64,000 bases of DNA from Psychrobacillus sp. FSL K6-2836 (GCF_038003085.1 NZ_JBBOOM010000001.1:3472001-3536000), one strand, 5' to 3'. Shown: positions 1-10,240, counted from the first letter of the stretch. Notes: a model not told the origin generated them from the sequence alone. Numbers and translations are program-made.

Positions 1-99
1 GGGATCGAAATTTTTGAGCAACTAAAAGCCGAATGGGAAAAATCAACGAAAGAACTTCAAAATTTATTAGAAGGAGAAGTGAAAAATGAACCTGATTGA
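1..99 (+). CDS. C-terminal fragment of a probable PadR-family transcriptional regulator
   Basis: The window opens inside a plus-strand frame that runs 32 codons to a TGA at 97-99. The residues (GIEIFEQLKAEW, then a charged amphipathic stretch) look like the last helix of the PadR dimerisation domain. The frame overlaps the start of the next gene by 14 bp. PadR regulators are typically encoded just upstream of HAAS-domain membrane proteins, which supports the call. The start and the DNA-binding domain lie outside the window. Confidence 0.55.
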   Translation, partial: GIEIFEQLKAEWEKSTKELQNLLEGEVKNEPD

Positions 100-1096
100 T
101 ATTTATATACAGGAAGTGACACGAAGGCTTCCAGTGAAAAGTCGTGATGACATTGCTCTGGAATTAAGGTCAACTATTGAAGATATGCTCCCAGAAAATT
201 ACTCAGAGAAAGAAGTAAAAAAGGTTCTCCAAAATCTAGGAAATCCAGCATCACTTGCTAGTGAATACTCAGACCGACCAATGTATTTAATAGGTCCAAG
301 ATACTTTGATACGTATATGACTCTATTGAAAATAGTTATACCGATCGTGGCAATAATCACATTTTTTGTTATTATTGTGGAAAATATTCTTTCTTATAGT
401 GGGGAAGAAGACATTGTTAACGGAATTATCAACATAATCATTTTAATCCTTGGTCATGGTATTTGGGGTATTATCAGTGCAACGGTTCAGACCTTCTTTT
501 GGATTACGCTCGTTTTTGCCATTTTGGAGCGCACGGATAATTCGAAGGATAAATCGCCGCTTACACCGAGTTGGAAAGAATGGACACCTGATGATTTAAA
601 AAGCATACCGCTTATTTCGAAAGTGAAGAAAATTTCAACTGCAGATATATTTGGTAGCTTGTTATGGATTGCTATTTTTATTGCAGTCTACTTTAATGCT
701 AGTCATTTGATAGGTGTTTATGAAAAAGTACAAGGCAAAATACAGCTAATCATCCCTACATTCAATCAGGAAGTATTACAATCGTTTTGGCTAATCGTAA
801 TAGTTGCTCTAATAATAGAAATTGCTCTTGTATTTTATAAACTCATCATTCGGCAATGGACATTTAAATTGGCAATTATGAATACGGTAAGAAATATTGT
901 ATCTACCATTGTATTTATCGTCGTAATTACTAATGATCAGCTCATTAATGTAGAATTTTATACGTATTTAGAGAATTTGTTTCATTTATCATTTGAACTA
1001 AAAAATTCGGCTATCATTATTAGTATTGTGCTCTGGATATTTTTAAGCATTCTTGATATCGTGCAAGGATTTCGAAAAGGTAATACTAAACAATAG
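86..1096 (+). CDS. HAAS-domain integral membrane protein
   Basis: A 336-residue protein. Residues 1-70 form the cytoplasmic HAAS helical domain (begins MNLIDIYIQEV, with the ELRSTIEDML and LGNPASLASEY motifs). It is followed by about six hydrophobic segments between residues 75 and 325. HAAS proteins are usually co-encoded with a PadR regulator and thought to sense or signal at the membrane. The overlap with the upstream fragment implies translational coupling. The ATG follows an AGAAGGAGAAG ribosome site. The substrate or signal cannot be read from sequence. Confidence 0.75.
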   Translation: MNLIDIYIQEVTRRLPVKSRDDIALELRSTIEDMLPENYSEKEVKKVLQNLGNPASLASEYSDRPMYLIGPRYFDTYMTLLKIVIPIVAIITFFVIIVENILSYSGEEDIVNGIINIIILILGHGIWGIISATVQTFFWITLVFAILERTDNSKDKSPLTPSWKEWTPDDLKSIPLISKVKKISTADIFGSLLWIAIFIAVYFNASHLIGVYEKVQGKIQLIIPTFNQEVLQSFWLIVIVALIIEIALVFYKLIIRQWTFKLAIMNTVRNIVSTIVFIVVITNDQLINVEFYTYLENLFHLSFELKNSAIIISIVLWIFLSILDIVQGFRKGNTKQ

Positions 1097-1114
1097 GAAT
1101 ATATAGCACTTTAT

Positions 1115-1151
1115 CTTGTGTAAGAAACTTCATGTTAGTTTCTTACACAAG
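1115..1151. repeat. Perfect 15-bp inverted repeat after the HAAS gene
   Basis: CTTGTGTAAGAAACT (1115-1129) and its exact reverse complement (1137-1151) flank a 7-nt loop. No T tract follows, so by itself it is a strong hairpin rather than a classic terminator. It stands 16 bp before a second hairpin that does have a T tract. Confidence 0.75.
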
Positions 1152-1167
1152 GGAACAGTAGCAAAGG

Positions 1168-1194
1168 GCATCCATCAATAAGGATGCTTTTTTC
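1168..1194 (+). terminator. Rho-independent terminator
   Basis: GCATCC, a short loop and GGATGC followed by seven T residues. It closes the PadR/HAAS unit. Confidence 0.75.
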
Positions 1195-1358
1195 TTGCCT
1201 AAATTATTATATTTGTAATTTTAGTCCATCCTTTATCTTTACTTTCACATCTAGGTGGGATATGTATCATTGTTTAATACTCTCAATGTAGCCTAATAGC
1301 ATCTTAAACAGCTATACTAATATTATAATTTGGATACGTTTGTATCGGAGGTCTATTC

Positions 1359-2495
1359 ATGAATTTCTTTGGAAGCATATATAAGATGAGCTTCAAGTAT
1401 AAAATTTTTTTCGCCGTACTCTTATGCTGCTTTATAGGTTCAGTTATTTTTGTATTTAATAACCACTCTTTCTATGAACGTCCAATTGCTAAGGTCGTAA
1501 AAACAACTATAGAAGATGTGACGGAAGTAAACGGTATTAATGGAAATGAAGATAAATTATATACACAACATATAATTGCAGAATTAATAAATGGAGAGGA
1601 TAAAGGAAAGGAAATTCATTTGACAAATGAATACTCCCAATCAAAAGCCTATGACCATGAGTTTGAAAATGGAAACGAGTTATTTATTAAAATAGATGAG
1701 CATTTGGTAGATAGTTCGGAATTAACTGGGACAATTCTGGATGTCAAACGTGATAAATATTTGTTGCTAGCAGGATGGGTATTTATTTTTGTCTTACTAA
1801 TCGTAGGAAAAAAGCAGGGGCTGTTCTCGTTCATTAGTCTAGCAATTAATGCCGTAATTTTATCATATGCATTGGATATCTATATTCACACTTCCAATCA
1901 AAGTCTATTATGGATTTGCGGAATAAGTGCTATTATATTTACGGTTATTTCGTTGTTACTTGCTAACGGTTTAAATGATAAAACATACGCGGCAATTATA
2001 GCGACGCTGCTAGGAACCTTTATTTCACTATTGATAACTTATCTCGTTCTATTATTAACAGGAGAAAAGGGACTTCGATATGAGGAAATGCAGTTTATCA
2101 CTCGACCATATCGAATGGTGTTTATGGCAGGGCTGTTTCTTGGCTCTTTAGGAGCTGTGATGGATGTAGCTATTACCATGTCTTCTTCGATTTTTGGATT
2201 ATATGAGAAAAATAATAATATTTCAGTAAAAGCACTTATTACATCAGGGATGGAAATTGGAAAAGATATTATGGGAACGATGACTAATATTTTGTTTTTT
2301 GTCTATGTAAGTGGTTCAATTCCAACTCTTGTTCTCTATTTTAAAAACGCAGCTCCGTTTGGTTATACGCTTTCCTTAACTCTTTCACTGGAATTGGCTC
2401 GTGCGTTAGCTGGGGGAATAGGAATTGTGTTAACTATTCCGATTGGTCTCTATACAACATTATTTTTCGTGAATAGAAAGAGGGCAAGACAATGA
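1359..2495 (+). CDS. YibE/F family membrane protein (first of a pair)
   Basis: A 378-residue protein with an N-terminal signal-anchor (residues 14-32), an extracytoplasmic region of about 90 residues, then about seven or eight hydrophobic helices. The second half carries YibE/F features: GKKQGLFSF, FMAGLFLGSLGAVMDVAITMSSS and EIGKDIMGTMTNILFF. The family's transport function is not established. It overlaps the next gene by 4 bp (ATGA), so the two are translationally coupled and probably form a heteromeric membrane complex. The ATG follows a GGAGGT ribosome site. Confidence 0.85.
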   Translation: MNFFGSIYKMSFKYKIFFAVLLCCFIGSVIFVFNNHSFYERPIAKVVKTTIEDVTEVNGINGNEDKLYTQHIIAELINGEDKGKEIHLTNEYSQSKAYDHEFENGNELFIKIDEHLVDSSELTGTILDVKRDKYLLLAGWVFIFVLLIVGKKQGLFSFISLAINAVILSYALDIYIHTSNQSLLWICGISAIIFTVISLLLANGLNDKTYAAIIATLLGTFISLLITYLVLLLTGEKGLRYEEMQFITRPYRMVFMAGLFLGSLGAVMDVAITMSSSIFGLYEKNNNISVKALITSGMEIGKDIMGTMTNILFFVYVSGSIPTLVLYFKNAAPFGYTLSLTLSLELARALAGGIGIVLTIPIGLYTTLFFVNRKRARQ

Positions 2496-3265
2496 ATGTA
2501 TTAGTAGTACTGGCCGGGATATTATTCCTATTGATGACCCTAATTGGCGGAAGAAAAGGAGTACGATCATTTCTCGCTATATTTTTCAACTTTGGCGTTA
2601 TCATGATAACTGTCATTTTGATGAACGACCCGATTATTGATCCAGTGATTTTAACAATAGTAGCTTGTGGAGTGATCAGCTGCATCAATCTTTTCTATAT
2701 TAATGGTGTGAACAGCAAAACAAAAACAGCTTTTCTATCAACGATTATCTGCACTGTTATCTTACTGCTGTTTATTATCTTTATCACTAATAAGGCAATG
2801 ATTCAAGGATTCGGGGAAGAAGAAATAGGGGAACTTGGAATGTTTTCCTTATTGGTCGAAGTAGATTTTGTGAAAATTACGGTATCTGTGATTATTATGA
2901 GTACGATAGGAGCTATTACGGATACGGCTATAGCTGTTTCATCTCCTATGAGGGAAATCCATTTTCATCATCCGAATATTAGTCGAAAAGATTTGTTTCT
3001 CTCTGGATTAAATATAGGTAGAGATATATTAGGAACAAGTTCAAATACGCTGTTTTTTGCCTTCTTTGGAGGCTATTTAGCATTGCTCATCTGGTTTAAA
3101 GATTTATCGTATTCTGTTGGGGAAGTTGTAAATTCAAAGATTTTTAGTGCAGAAATGATAACCATTCTATGTGCTGGAATTGGTGTAACACTAGTTATCC
3201 CGATTACCACATGGATTACTGCTTACTTTTTTGTGAAGAACAAAGAAAATAGCAAAGAAAATTAA
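2492..3265 (+). CDS. YibE/F family membrane protein (second of the pair)
   Basis: A 257-residue protein with about seven membrane helices. It lacks the extracytoplasmic N-terminal domain of its neighbour but shares the family core: STIGAITDTAIAVSSPMREI and LNIGRDILGTSSNTLFFAFFGG. Gram-positive bacteria commonly encode a long and a short YibE/F protein side by side. Function is unknown; a membrane channel or transporter role is only inferred from topology. Confidence 0.85.
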   Translation: MNVLVVLAGILFLLMTLIGGRKGVRSFLAIFFNFGVIMITVILMNDPIIDPVILTIVACGVISCINLFYINGVNSKTKTAFLSTIICTVILLLFIIFITNKAMIQGFGEEEIGELGMFSLLVEVDFVKITVSVIIMSTIGAITDTAIAVSSPMREIHFHHPNISRKDLFLSGLNIGRDILGTSSNTLFFAFFGGYLALLIWFKDLSYSVGEVVNSKIFSAEMITILCAGIGVTLVIPITTWITAYFFVKNKENSKEN

Positions 3266-3316
3266 ATAAAAGGGTACGTTATTCCTTGTAAAAATAGCAG
3301 CAAGTACCATGCTTTT

Positions 3317-3348
3317 AACCTCCAAATTATATTATTTGGAGGTTTTCT
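3317..3348 (+). terminator. Rho-independent terminator of the YibE/F pair
   Basis: An 11-bp perfect stem, AACCTCCAAAT (3317-3327) with ATTTGGAGGTT (3334-3344), runs into a short T tract. Confidence 0.8.
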
Positions 3349-3444
3349 TAATGGGAAATATGGGACTAAGAGAGGATTATATAATAAATGTAAGAATGAA
3401 GCATTGTATAAAATGAATATCAAGAAAGTTCGAGCTAAATTGAA

Positions 3445-3474
3445 TTGACGTTGATAATGATCATCATATACAAT
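3445..3474 (+). promoter_or_regulatory. SigmaA-type promoter overlapped by a Fur box
   Basis: TTGACG at 3445-3450 and TATACA (3467) or TACAAT (3469) give a 16-18 bp spacer. The spacer is filled by TGATAATGATCATCA (3452-3466), which differs from the 7-1-7 Fur consensus at one position. Bound Fur with iron would block RNA polymerase. The only downstream plus-strand gene is the Cys-rich protein at 3611. Confidence 0.7.
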
Positions 3475-3486
3475 AGTAAATGAAAG

Positions 3487-3501
3487 TGATTATCATTATC
3501 A
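3487..3501. promoter_or_regulatory. Second Fur box
   Basis: TGATTATCATTATCA matches the 7-1-7 Fur palindrome with a single mismatch. Its centre is 35 bp downstream of the first box, placing it just past the expected transcription start. Two boxes this close suggest tight iron control. Confidence 0.75.
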
Positions 3502-3610
3502 TTTAATTTTAACATGTCATAAAAAAGAATAATACAGGTGACAGTATTGTATAAACAAAAATACAATTTGTATCTTTCAGAGATAACCAAAAACGAGGGA
3601 GGACCATCTA

Positions 3611-4003
3611 GTGAATGAAAATTTTATAATACTAGAAATGTTTCAACATGAAGTAAGCTGCTGCTGTCCGGGACAAAAGCACAAACATGTGATTGAGTTC
3701 CACCAAAGTGATGTATGGACAATTACAAATGAGCAGAAGTACGATGACTTGCTTGGATGGCACTTTTTAGTAACGGTAAACAGAGAGTTTCAATTTCTTA
3801 TTCAAGTGGATGATATAGAGAAACTGTGCAACGAAGACAGGATTTGTTCTATCTTGGACTTGGAACTAAAAATTATTCATCTGAATCTTAATGTGAATAA
3901 AGCACTTGATGCATATGATGAGGAATCATTTATGTTATTTGCAACTGAACTAAATAACGTTCAAAAAATCAAGGATAATGGATATTTCTCTGTTGGTACA
4001 TAA
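3611..4003 (+). CDS. Small Fur-regulated Cys/His-rich protein of unknown function
   Basis: A 130-residue soluble protein. Near the N-terminus is CCCPGQKHKH (residues 17-26), a likely metal-binding or redox cluster. The C-terminal third (VNKALDAYDEESFMLFATEL) resembles the short IDEAL domain of Bacillales proteins such as YpiB, which I treat as tentative. The start is GTG at 3611, placed 8 nt after GAGGGAGG; the nearby ATG at 3615 is out of frame. It stands alone behind two Fur boxes, so it should be induced by iron limitation. I do not recognise a named homologue. Confidence 0.7.
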   Translation: MNENFIILEMFQHEVSCCCPGQKHKHVIEFHQSDVWTITNEQKYDDLLGWHFLVTVNREFQFLIQVDDIEKLCNEDRICSILDLELKIIHLNLNVNKALDAYDEESFMLFATELNNVQKIKDNGYFSVGT

Positions 4004-4144
4004 GCTTTTTAAGAAACGAAATAAGTTTTAATCCTTTTCGTATTAGGTATTCAGCCGTATTTTGCTATTAATCAACCCAATCCAAAATTTGCTAATAATA
4101 AATACCTCCATTTCGGCAATCATAATTCATGGAGGTGAAGAAAA

Positions 4145-4405
4145 ATGGCAAACAACAATAACAAGGTTCCAAAAGAAGCTCAAACAAATGCGCAAGAAGT
4201 TAGAAAACAAAATGCACAATCTGCTCAAAAAGCTCAACAAAATGGACAAGGTGCATCACAAAACATGTTTAATGAATTTGGATCAGAATTTGGCGTATCA
4301 ATTGAAAGTCAAACAAATGCCCAAGAAGTTAAACAACAAAATGCTCAAGCTAATCGTAAAGCGAAACAAAATGAAAACACTCAAGGTTATAACAAAAAGA
4401 ACTAA
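4145..4405 (+). CDS. sspE: Gamma-type small acid-soluble spore protein
   Basis: An 86-residue, Gln/Asn/Ala-rich, hydrophilic protein with two copies of the family repeat (QTNAQEVRKQNAQS and QTNAQEVKQQNAQA) and a GSEFGVS segment after the first, the site type cut by the germination protease GPR in this family. It is an amino-acid store in the spore core and marks the organism as spore-forming. The ATG follows ATGGAGGTGAAG. It is monocistronic, with its own terminator. Expression is expected in the forespore; I did not assign a sigmaG promoter. Confidence 0.92.
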   Translation: MANNNNKVPKEAQTNAQEVRKQNAQSAQKAQQNGQGASQNMFNEFGSEFGVSIESQTNAQEVKQQNAQANRKAKQNENTQGYNKKN

Positions 4406-4415
4406 TAAAAAATGT

Positions 4416-4447
4416 CGATGGGAGCTCGAACTCCCATCGTTTTTTTT
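4416..4447 (+). terminator. Terminator of sspE
   Basis: The stem CGATGGGAG and CTCCCATCG with a 6-nt loop is followed by eight T residues. Confidence 0.9.
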
Positions 4448-4646
4448 ATTGGAATAGATAATGGATGTTATTGGATACATAATAAATACCGAAGTTTATT
4501 CTTACAAAAAATAACAATGCAAAATTCTAAAAATTTGTGCTAAAATAAAATATCAGTCTACTTAAAGTTAAAATAAGTACATATTATTTTACTGAGTTGA
4601 TTTTTGCTTTTTTATATCAAGGGAGAAAATTTTGGGGGATAGTCGG

Positions 4647-5879
4647 ATGAAAAATTTATTAGTTAAATGGAATCAAGTAAGTCTAGTAAAAAGGATTGTT
4701 ATTGGTATTATTGTCGGTGTTATCTTGGCTTTAGCTGTTCCAAGTGGTGCAAGCTGGATTTCTATTTTTGGATCTTTATTTGTCGGGGCATTAAAGGCAG
4801 TTGCTCCAATACTAGTATTATTTATAGTGATGCATGCAATTGCCAGTCATAAAAGTGGTAAGAAAACGAATATGAAATCGATTCTTGGTCTTTACGCTAT
4901 CGGTACATTTCTAGCAGGGGCTGTCGCTGTAGTTGCAAGCTTTATGTTCCCGATTACACTAACTCTGACAACAGGAGTAGAAGACTTATCTCCACCAGAA
5001 GGTATTGCGGAAGTTTTAGAAACATTACTTTTTAATTTGGTTTCAAATCCAATTGATGCATTAGTAAATGCTAACTATTTAGGTATATTAATGTGGGCAG
5101 TCGTTCTTGGGCTTGCACTTAAAAAAGCCAATCAACATACGAAGGACATGTTAGGTAATTTTTCGGATGCAATCACTAAAATAGTTCAATGGGTGATTAA
5201 TTTAGCACCGATTGGTATTATGGGGCTTGTATATAATGCCATTGTTACGAGTGGTCTTTCTGCTTTACTTGATTACGGTAGATTAATATTAATTTTAGTT
5301 GGGTGTATGTTGTTCATCGCATTCGTAGTGAATCCGTTAATCGTATTCTTCTATACTCGAAAAAATCCTTATCCACTTGTTTTAATGGTATTAAGAGAAA
5401 GTGGTATAATGGCATTCTTTACACGTAGTTCAGCCGCTAATATTCCGGTAAATATGAAATTATGTGAAAAACTTGGCTTAGATGAGGATACTTATGGAGT
5501 GTCAATCCCTCTAGGTGCAACTATTAATATGGCTGGAGCAGCCGTAACTATTGCTGTATTAACTCTAGCAACAGTAAATACTCTTGGCATTGAAGTTGAT
5601 TTTGTAACTTCATTAATACTTGTTGTTGTTGCAGCTGTCTCTGCGGCAGGCGCATCGGGTGTTGCAGGCGGATCACTGTTACTTATACCATTGGCATGTA
5701 ATTTATTTGGAGTTCCAAATGATATTGCGATGCAGGTAGTTGGTGTTGGTTTTATCATCGGTGTGATTCAAGATTCTTGTGAAACTGCATTGAATTCATC
5801 TTCTGACGTACTGTTCACAGCTACAGCTGAGCACGCTAAAGATCGCAAAGAAGGTAAAATAGTTCCTGTGAATTCTTAA
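4647..5879 (+). CDS. sstT: SstT-type sodium/serine-threonine symporter
   Basis: About 410 residues with eight or more membrane segments. The dicarboxylate/amino-acid:cation symporter signatures are present: [47 protein letters not shown] and the C-terminal [19 protein letters not shown]. The sequence near SLVKRI and [14 protein letters not shown] matches SstT better than GltP. I chose ATG 4647, with GGGGGA 6 nt upstream; a TTG at 4632 with AAGGGAGA before it is the alternative and would add five residues. Monocistronic, with a terminator behind. Confidence 0.9.
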   Translation: MKNLLVKWNQVSLVKRIVIGIIVGVILALAVPSGASWISIFGSLFVGALKAVAPILVLFIVMHAIASHKSGKKTNMKSILGLYAIGTFLAGAVAVVASFMFPITLTLTTGVEDLSPPEGIAEVLETLLFNLVSNPIDALVNANYLGILMWAVVLGLALKKANQHTKDMLGNFSDAITKIVQWVINLAPIGIMGLVYNAIVTSGLSALLDYGRLILILVGCMLFIAFVVNPLIVFFYTRKNPYPLVLMVLRESGIMAFFTRSSAANIPVNMKLCEKLGLDEDTYGVSIPLGATINMAGAAVTIAVLTLATVNTLGIEVDFVTSLILVVVAAVSAAGASGVAGGSLLLIPLACNLFGVPNDIAMQVVGVGFIIGVIQDSCETALNSSSDVLFTATAEHAKDRKEGKIVPVNS

Positions 5880-5903
5880 AAAATACGAAAATTTAAGCTT
5901 TAA

Positions 5904-5945
5904 TAGCCATGATTACCGAAGATGATTCGGCGATCATGGCTTTTT
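5904..5945 (+). terminator. Terminator of sstT
   Basis: AGCCATGAT, CCGAA, a loop, TTCGG and ATCATGGCT form a long stem, followed by five T residues. Confidence 0.85.
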
Positions 5946-6213
5946 AGTTTTATAATAATTTATCATCTCGGTATCAGTTACACATAAATACTCTTGAAAC
6001 AAGAACTAATTTGCCTTTCCTATCAATGTAACATGAACGATGTTGTTACAATTCCTATCAAAAAAAGCTATTTCAAGATATTTATTGCTCTAACGCAAAT
6101 AAAATTTTACTTAATGATGGTTGCGTTCAAATGAATGTCGGTCATGGTGTTACAAAATAGTGAACCGCTTACAAAAAATATACTTTTCCTTCATCAACAT
6201 GTAAACATTGTAT

Positions 6214-6242
6214 TTGGACATAATGAGTAATGCAGGTATACT
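6214..6242 (+). promoter_or_regulatory. SigmaA promoter of the nucleoside transporter
   Basis: TTGGAC (6214-6219), a 17-bp spacer and TATACT (6237-6242). Just downstream, at 6253-6277, GTTG and CAAC flank an imperfectly symmetric block containing GTCATCAGAC. It sits where a repressor would bind, but I cannot assign the regulator. The rest of the 5946-6213 gap shows nothing I can support. Confidence 0.6.
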
Positions 6243-6308
6243 TGTTAAGTGAGTTGTATAGTCATCAGACGTTCAACTTCTAATAATACATCTTTGTGGA
6301 GGCATTCA

Positions 6309-7487
6309 ATGAATTATATAATCTCTATCGTTGGTTTAATTGTTGTTCTGGGTCTTGCTTGGATTGCAAGTAGCAATCGTAAAGAAGTAAAAGTCAGACC
6401 AATTATACAGATGCTCGTTTTGCAGTTAATTTTATCTTTTATTTTACTGAATACTAAATTTGGATTGATTATTATTGAGGGGATTGCAGCCGTATTTACA
6501 AAATTGCTAGATTTTGCAAATGAAGGAATCGGCTTTGTATTTGGAGGCATTACGAATGAAGGACAAGCTCCTTTCTTCTTAACTGTTTTACTACCAATCG
6601 TCTTCATTTCGGCTCTAATTGGAATTCTACAGTATATAAAAGTTCTTCCTTTCATTATGAAGTGGTTGGGCTGGGGAATCAGTAAAGTAAACGGTATGGG
6701 TAAATTGGAATCTTATAACGGGGTAGCTTCTGCTATTGTTGGCCAATCGGAAGTATTTATCACGGTGAAAAAGCAACTTGGACAATTATCGTCTCAACGT
6801 CTATATACACTATGTGCATCAGCAATGTCTACCGTATCGATGTCTATTGTTGGGGCTTATATGACAATGGTGGAACCTAGATATGTTGTTACGGCTATCG
6901 TGGTTAATCTATTTGGTGGATTCATCATTGCTTCTATTATTAATCCATACACTGTCAGTGAAGAAGAAGATATTCTCGTGGTTCAAGAAGAAAAACAGAG
7001 CTTCTTTGAAATGCTCGGCGAATATATTATGGATGGATTTAAAGTGGCGATCGTAGTTGCGGCGATGTTAATCGGATTCGTTGCACTTATGGCAGGAGTA
7101 AATACCATATTCGATATGGCATTAGGAATCTCGTTCCAAGAAATTATTGGATATATCTTTGCCCCATTTGCAATTTTAATGGGTATTCCTGTTTCCGAAT
7201 CAGTGACAGCTGGTGGTATTATGGCTACCAAACTGGTGACGAACGAATTTGTAGCAATGCTTTCTTTAAATGATTTAGCAGCAAATCTAAGTGAAAGATC
7301 GATTGGGATTATATCTGTTTTCCTTGTATCATTTGCAAATTTCTCTTCTATCGGGATTATTTCAGGTGCTGTGAAAGGTCTTAACGAAAAACAAGGAAAT
7401 GTTGTAGCGCGAATGGGCTTGAAACTTTTATACGGAGCAACATTAGTAAGTGTATTAACAGCAATTGTTGTAAGTTTCATCTTATAA
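6309..7487 (+). CDS. NupC/CNT-family nucleoside transporter
   Basis: A 392-residue concentrative nucleoside transporter. Residues 1-95 are the N-terminal Nucleos_tra2_N-type helices. The core contains [56 protein letters not shown] and the C-terminal [17 protein letters not shown], which are the CNT substrate and sodium/proton site motifs. It resembles the Bacillus NupG/YutK purine transporters more than pyrimidine-specific NupC, but specificity is not secure. ATG 6309 has GTGGAGG upstream. Monocistronic. Confidence 0.88.
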   Translation: MNYIISIVGLIVVLGLAWIASSNRKEVKVRPIIQMLVLQLILSFILLNTKFGLIIIEGIAAVFTKLLDFANEGIGFVFGGITNEGQAPFFLTVLLPIVFISALIGILQYIKVLPFIMKWLGWGISKVNGMGKLESYNGVASAIVGQSEVFITVKKQLGQLSSQRLYTLCASAMSTVSMSIVGAYMTMVEPRYVVTAIVVNLFGGFIIASIINPYTVSEEEDILVVQEEKQSFFEMLGEYIMDGFKVAIVVAAMLIGFVALMAGVNTIFDMALGISFQEIIGYIFAPFAILMGIPVSESVTAGGIMATKLVTNEFVAMLSLNDLAANLSERSIGIISVFLVSFANFSSIGIISGAVKGLNEKQGNVVARMGLKLLYGATLVSVLTAIVVSFIL

Positions 7488-7542
7488 AAGCTGTGATTGT
7501 CCTGAAGTTCTATCTTTCTAATTTTAACTTAGAGAACAACAC

Positions 7543-7584
7543 AAAAATCATCTCACCTTTTTAGCTTAAGGTGAGATGATTTTT
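7543..7584 (+). terminator. Terminator of the nucleoside transporter
   Basis: A 17-bp perfect stem (7543-7559 with 7568-7584) starts with five A and ends with five T residues. It would act in both directions. Confidence 0.9.
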
Positions 7585-8050
7585 CTATGATGTTTAGAAA
7601 CGAAAAATTCTTGTACGCCTGGCACGCCCGAAGTTGAATCTTCGAAGTCCTGTACAATGCGGGTTAGGCAGCTACCCTTGGTATAAAAGCAAATGCGAAT
7701 GTTATGATTTTTATGTTTTTTTCTGACACAGGGACCAAGATTAAATATGACTCTAATAAAAGTAATTTTTAGTATTAAAAAAGTGTAAATAACAGGTTTT
7801 TTTTACAAACTACACTAAAAGTAATATTTCAATGCATTGACCATGTCTTTAGAAGTTGGACTTATAAAATATTATATGGTATTCCATGAACTATAATACT
7901 AACTTATACCCTAGTATGACTGGTATTATATAATAATTTTTATATATTTAGAGGATTCAAAATCTTTTATACCCTATGAAATCAATGAAGGAAATCTTTC
8001 TAGTATAGTATATTTTAAAAGTTTATACACAAAATACAATTGTGTTTCAG
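7585..8050. other. Intergenic region with no recognised gene
   Basis: About 465 bp of AT-rich DNA. A GC-richer patch at 7615-7690 can fold locally (CGAAG, loop, CTTCG) and is open on the minus strand for about 45 codons without a start codon or ribosome site, so I do not call a gene. Nothing else is supported here. Confidence 0.4.
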
Positions 8051-8104
8051 TTGACAAAATTCGACGCCTACGTAACAATTAATACTTGTTAATTATTATT
8101 ATTA
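8051..8104 (+). promoter_or_regulatory. ahpCF promoter with a candidate PerR box
   Basis: TTGACA (8051-8056) is followed by TAACAA (8073-8078) at a 16-bp spacing. TAATTATTATTATTA (8090-8104) matches the PerR 7-1-7 palindrome at 11 of 14 positions, just downstream of the expected start of transcription. PerR control of ahpCF is well established in Bacillus. The AT-rich background makes the box itself uncertain. Confidence 0.45.
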
Positions 8105-8129
8105 CTAATTTTATGGAGGAATTTTAACT

Positions 8130-8693
8130 ATGTCATTAATCGGAAAAGAAGTACTACCATTTACAGCACAAGCATACAAAAACGGTGATTTTATTGAAGT
8201 AACTGATCAAGATTTTAAAGGTCATTGGAGTGTTGTTTGCTTCTATCCAGCAGACTTTACTTTTGTTTGTCCAACTGAACTTGAAGACCTTCAAGAGCAA
8301 TATCCTGCACTACAAGAGTTAGGTGTAGAAGTATTCTCGGCTTCAAGAGATTCTCATTTTACGCATAAAGCATGGCACGATACATCAGACGCTATTGGCA
8401 AAATTACCTATACTATGATTGGTGACCCGGCACATGTTCTTTCTCGCAACTTTGAGGTGTTTATCGAAGAAGAGGGCGCTGCTGATCGCGGAACTTTCAT
8501 CATTGACCCTGATGGTGTGATCCAGGCAATTGAAATTAATGCAGGTGGTATTGGTCGCGATGCTAGTACTCTTATTAACAAAATTAAAGCAGCGCAATAT
8601 GTTCGCAAAAATCCAGGTGAAGTTTGCCCAGCTAAATGGGAAGAAGGTAGCGAAACACTTAAGCCAAGCCTTGACCTTGTAGGTAAAATTTAA
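8130..8693 (+). CDS. ahpC: Alkyl hydroperoxide reductase peroxiredoxin subunit
   Basis: A 187-residue typical 2-Cys peroxiredoxin, the normal AhpC length. The peroxidatic Cys47 lies in [13 protein letters not shown] and the resolving Cys166 in GEVCPAKW. It reduces H2O2 and organic peroxides in the cytosol and is re-reduced by AhpF, encoded 14 bp downstream. The ATG follows ATGGAGGAA. Expression is probably under PerR. Confidence 0.97.
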   Translation: MSLIGKEVLPFTAQAYKNGDFIEVTDQDFKGHWSVVCFYPADFTFVCPTELEDLQEQYPALQELGVEVFSASRDSHFTHKAWHDTSDAIGKITYTMIGDPAHVLSRNFEVFIEEEGAADRGTFIIDPDGVIQAIEINAGGIGRDASTLINKIKAAQYVRKNPGEVCPAKWEEGSETLKPSLDLVGKI

Positions 8694-8707
8694 GGGAGCG
8701 ATACTGA

Positions 8708-10240
8708 ATGGCACTTGATACAGAAATTAAATCTCAATTAAGTCAGTACCTTGAACTGCTTGAAAACGATATCGTTCTTAAAGTAAGTGTAGGTTCGGAT
8801 AAAGTTTCAGAGGAAATGCTAGCCCTAGTTGAGGAGCTAGCATCCCTTTCATCTAAAATTACAGTAGAAAAAGTAGAATTAACTAGAACACCAAGCTTTA
8901 GTATTAACCGTGTTGGAGAAGAAGATACCGCGGTTACTTTTGCTGGTATTCCATTAGGACATGAATTTACTTCTTTAGTTTTAGCTTTACTTCAAGTGAG
9001 TGGACGTGCGCCAAAAGTAGATCAAAGTATAATTGATCAAATTAAAAAGATTACTGGTGAATATCACTTTGAGACTTATGTAAGCTTAACTTGCCACAAC
9101 TGCCCTGATGTTGTCCAAGCTCTTAATATTATGAGTGTACTTAACCCTAATATTACACATACAATGATTGATGGTGCAGCATTCAAAGAAGAAGTAGAGA
9201 GTAAAGATATATTGGCAGTGCCAGCAGTGTATATGAATGGTGAGTCTTTTGGAAATGGTCGAATGACAATTGAGGAAATTATATCTAAATTAGGTATTGG
9301 ACCTGACGTTGAAGAATTTTCCGGAAAAGAGCCTTACGATGTGCTTGTTATTGGTGGTGGTCCAGCCGGTTCTAGTGCAGCAATCTATTCAGCACGTAAA
9401 GGTATTCGTACAGGAATTGTAGCTGAACGCTTTGGTGGCCAAATCTTAGACACACTTACTATTGAAAATTTTATCAGTGTGAAAACTACAGAAGGTCCTA
9501 AACTTGCACAAGCTCTTGAAGAGCATGTGAAAGAATACAACATTGACGTTATGAACCTACAGCGGGCAAAACGTTTAGAAAAGAAAGACCTAATCGAGGT
9601 TGAATTAGAAAATGGTGCTATTCTTAAGAGTAAATCCGTTATCATTTCAACTGGTGCTCGTTGGCGTAATATTAATGTTCCTGGTGAGCAAGAGTTCAAA
9701 AATAAAGGTGTCGCTTATTGTCCTCACTGTGATGGTCCGTTATTTGAAGGTAAAGAAGTTGCGGTAATCGGTGGAGGTAACTCCGGTATAGAGGCAGCAA
9801 TTGACCTTGCAGGGATTGTGAAACATGTAACAGTTCTTGAATATAACTCAGAATTAAAAGCTGATGATGTTCTACAAAAACGTTTACACAGCCTTCCAAA
9901 TGTCAAAGTCTTAACAAACTCTCAAACAAAAGAAATTACAGGTACTGACAAAGTAAATGGTATTACTTATGTAAATCGAGATACAGGCGAAGAAAGACAC
10001 ATTGAATTAGCTGGTGTATTTGTTCAAATCGGTTTAGTTCCTAACACTGATTGGTTAGAAGGAACGCTTGAAAGAAATCGAATTGGTGAAATCATCGTTG
10101 ATAAGAGTGGAGCTACTACAATTCCTGGTGTATTTGCTGCTGGTGATTGTACAGACAGTATTCATAAGCAAATCATTATTTCTATGGGATCTGGTGCAAC
10201 TGCAGCTTTAGGCTCATTTGATTATCTTATTCGAAATTAG
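8708..10240 (+). CDS. ahpF: Alkyl hydroperoxide reductase flavoprotein subunit
   Basis: A 510-residue protein of normal AhpF length. Residues 1-200 hold two fused thioredoxin-like folds with the CHNC pair (Cys129, Cys132). The FAD-binding GGGPAG motif is at 216-221, the NAD(P)H-binding GGGNSG motif at 355-360 and the redox-active CPHC at 338-341. It passes electrons from NADH to AhpC. It is the second gene of the ahpCF operon, with AAGGGAGCG before the ATG. Confidence 0.96.
   Translation: MALDTEIKSQLSQYLELLENDIVLKVSVGSDKVSEEMLALVEELASLSSKITVEKVELTRTPSFSINRVGEEDTAVTFAGIPLGHEFTSLVLALLQVSGRAPKVDQSIIDQIKKITGEYHFETYVSLTCHNCPDVVQALNIMSVLNPNITHTMIDGAAFKEEVESKDILAVPAVYMNGESFGNGRMTIEEIISKLGIGPDVEEFSGKEPYDVLVIGGGPAGSSAAIYSARKGIRTGIVAERFGGQILDTLTIENFISVKTTEGPKLAQALEEHVKEYNIDVMNLQRAKRLEKKDLIEVELENGAILKSKSVIISTGARWRNINVPGEQEFKNKGVAYCPHCDGPLFEGKEVAVIGGGNSGIEAAIDLAGIVKHVTVLEYNSELKADDVLQKRLHSLPNVKVLTNSQTKEITGTDKVNGITYVNRDTGEERHIELAGVFVQIGLVPNTDWLEGTLERNRIGEIIVDKSGATTIPGVFAAGDCTDSIHKQIIISMGSGATAALGSFDYLIRN

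Noticed and set aside
4062..4457. A 131-codon plus-strand frame rich in Lys covering the sspE gene
   Set aside because: It is an out-of-frame reading of sspE, whose composition, ribosome site and terminator fix the real frame.
7600..7700. A possible small gene on the minus strand in the GC-richer patch before ahpC
   Set aside because: About 45 open codons but no start codon or ribosome site in frame, and no recognisable motif.
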